From: Camarhynchus parvulus | Taxonomy: Eukaryota; Chordata; Aves; Passeriformes; Thraupidae | DNA: 64,000 bases | Direction: 5' to 3' | NCBI RefSeq assembly: GCF_901933205.1 | Contig: NC_044573.1 | Coordinates: forward strand, 48,389,493 to 48,453,492 | Part shown: piece after piece, positions 63,386-64,000 of the stretch | Position numbering within the stretch: the stretch's first letter is position 1 | Layout: every line of letters begins with the position of its first letter | Made by a program: the position numbers and the translations under genes | Notes under the pieces: model-generated | Databases searched by the model: none | Seen by the model: the letters and a program-made list of their open reading frames with translations, nothing else | What the model was told of the DNA's origin: nothing

Positions 63386-64000
63386 ACTATTGTTAGTAAA
63401 ACAGTGGCCATTTTTAAACTTGGGGAATACTTTAATAGTTCTATTGCAAATATGATGTTGTGAATCCTTGCTGTTACTTGTTTCTAATCAATTTGTTATG
63501 GAGTCTTGCTAGATCTTCACTGAAGATATCTGAGAGGTAAATGAACCAATGTAAATTTGTTTGCCTTCATGACAAATTTTCAACCCATATTTATAGAAAA
63601 CATTATTGTTTTGTGCAATTTATTTTTTTATATCAAAGCCATTAAAATTTTCATCCTTTTTGTGATTAGCCAAGGGGTAACACAATTTTGAACTTGTACT
63701 GAAATCAAAGTCCTTTCTAGATGGACTCTGGTGATCCACTTTAATGTGTTGCACTTGGCCAATGCATAAGATGGAGCTGGTGTTTGTAGAGAGCACTTTG
63801 TGCTTGAGCATGTCTAAATAGCAGTCAAAGGAAAGATAGCTTGCAGCAACTTTTAAAATTTATTCAGTCTCCAAGAAAGATGGAATAAGTTTTGACCAGG
63901 ACCAAATAACCCGAAAAATTCCATCTTAGTTTTGTACTAAAATTTTGCATTCAACCTAACATACAGTTTATTTCTGCAGTGATGGGCACTGAGTTATGTG

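Larger units (their letters stand above)
58195..64000. other. Right-end non-coding stretch
   Basis: Apart from the inverted repeats at 59.5 and 63.4 kb and the candidate exon at 59.84 kb, nothing is recognised. No PLAGL1 zinc-finger coding sequence is present. Confidence 0.5.

Noticed and set aside
1..64000. CRISPR arrays, bacterial operons, ribosome binding sites, rRNA genes
   Set aside because: None is seen; introns, CpG islands, CR1 elements and poly(A) signals show vertebrate nuclear DNA.
51050..64000. PLAGL1 coding exons expected by synteny to the right of SF3B5
   Set aside because: No C2H2 zinc-finger pattern occurs in any frame, so PLAGL1 coding sequence must lie beyond the window.

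Overview
The window looks like avian nuclear DNA, most likely from a songbird. It is AT-rich and sparsely genic. It carries several 5'-truncated CR1 LINE 3' ends and ERV-type solo LTRs of a kind I associate with passerines, plus three sharp CpG islands. Only two protein-coding genes and one tRNA gene can be supported. They identify the locus as the bird counterpart of human 6q24.2 (PLAGL1 - SF3B5 - STX11 - tRNA-Leu - UTRN), shown here with the UTRN side on the left. The species call rests on repeat style and is an inference.

Layout. 1-13.1 kb is non-coding, with one probable LTR fragment (about 4.88-5.36 kb), a CR1 remnant (7.95-8.14 kb) and a 13-bp-stem hairpin (2.69 kb). At 13.16-13.40 kb a TA/TG microsatellite abuts a strong CpG island (13.44-14.27 kb) that contains a tRNA-Leu(TAA) gene on the minus strand with its Pol III T-run. 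At 16.0-16.4 kb lies an old solo LTR. STX11 (syntaxin-11) is on the minus strand: one intact coding exon at 19.60-20.475 kb and, about 10 kb upstream, a CpG-island promoter with a probable non-coding first exon ending in a consensus splice donor at 30.63 kb. The intervening intron holds three CR1 pieces, an older CR1/L3-like element, a solo LTR with a perfect 6-bp duplication and a perfect 24-bp palindrome.

From 31 to 50 kb no gene is visible. That stretch has CR1 and older repeats, a diverged pair of related unclassified sequences 1.8 kb apart, and microsatellites. SF3B5 (a single-exon U2 snRNP SF3b subunit) lies on the plus strand at 50.61-50.87 kb. It sits in its own CpG island with a ZNF143-type promoter motif and a poly(A) signal. 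The right end (51-64 kb) has a CR1, a second well-preserved solo LTR, a perfect 24-bp-arm hairpin at 59.5 kb and one exon-like segment at 59.84-59.93 kb that could be a 5' exon of the next gene, by synteny PLAGL1.

The genes are not functionally coupled. SF3B5 and tRNA-Leu are housekeeping genes and STX11 is an immune exocytosis SNARE. I found no new multi-gene system. The most useful leads are the conserved tRNA/CpG island position, the unannotated STX11 first exon with its possible divergent transcript, the candidate exon at 59.84 kb and the large perfect inverted repeats.
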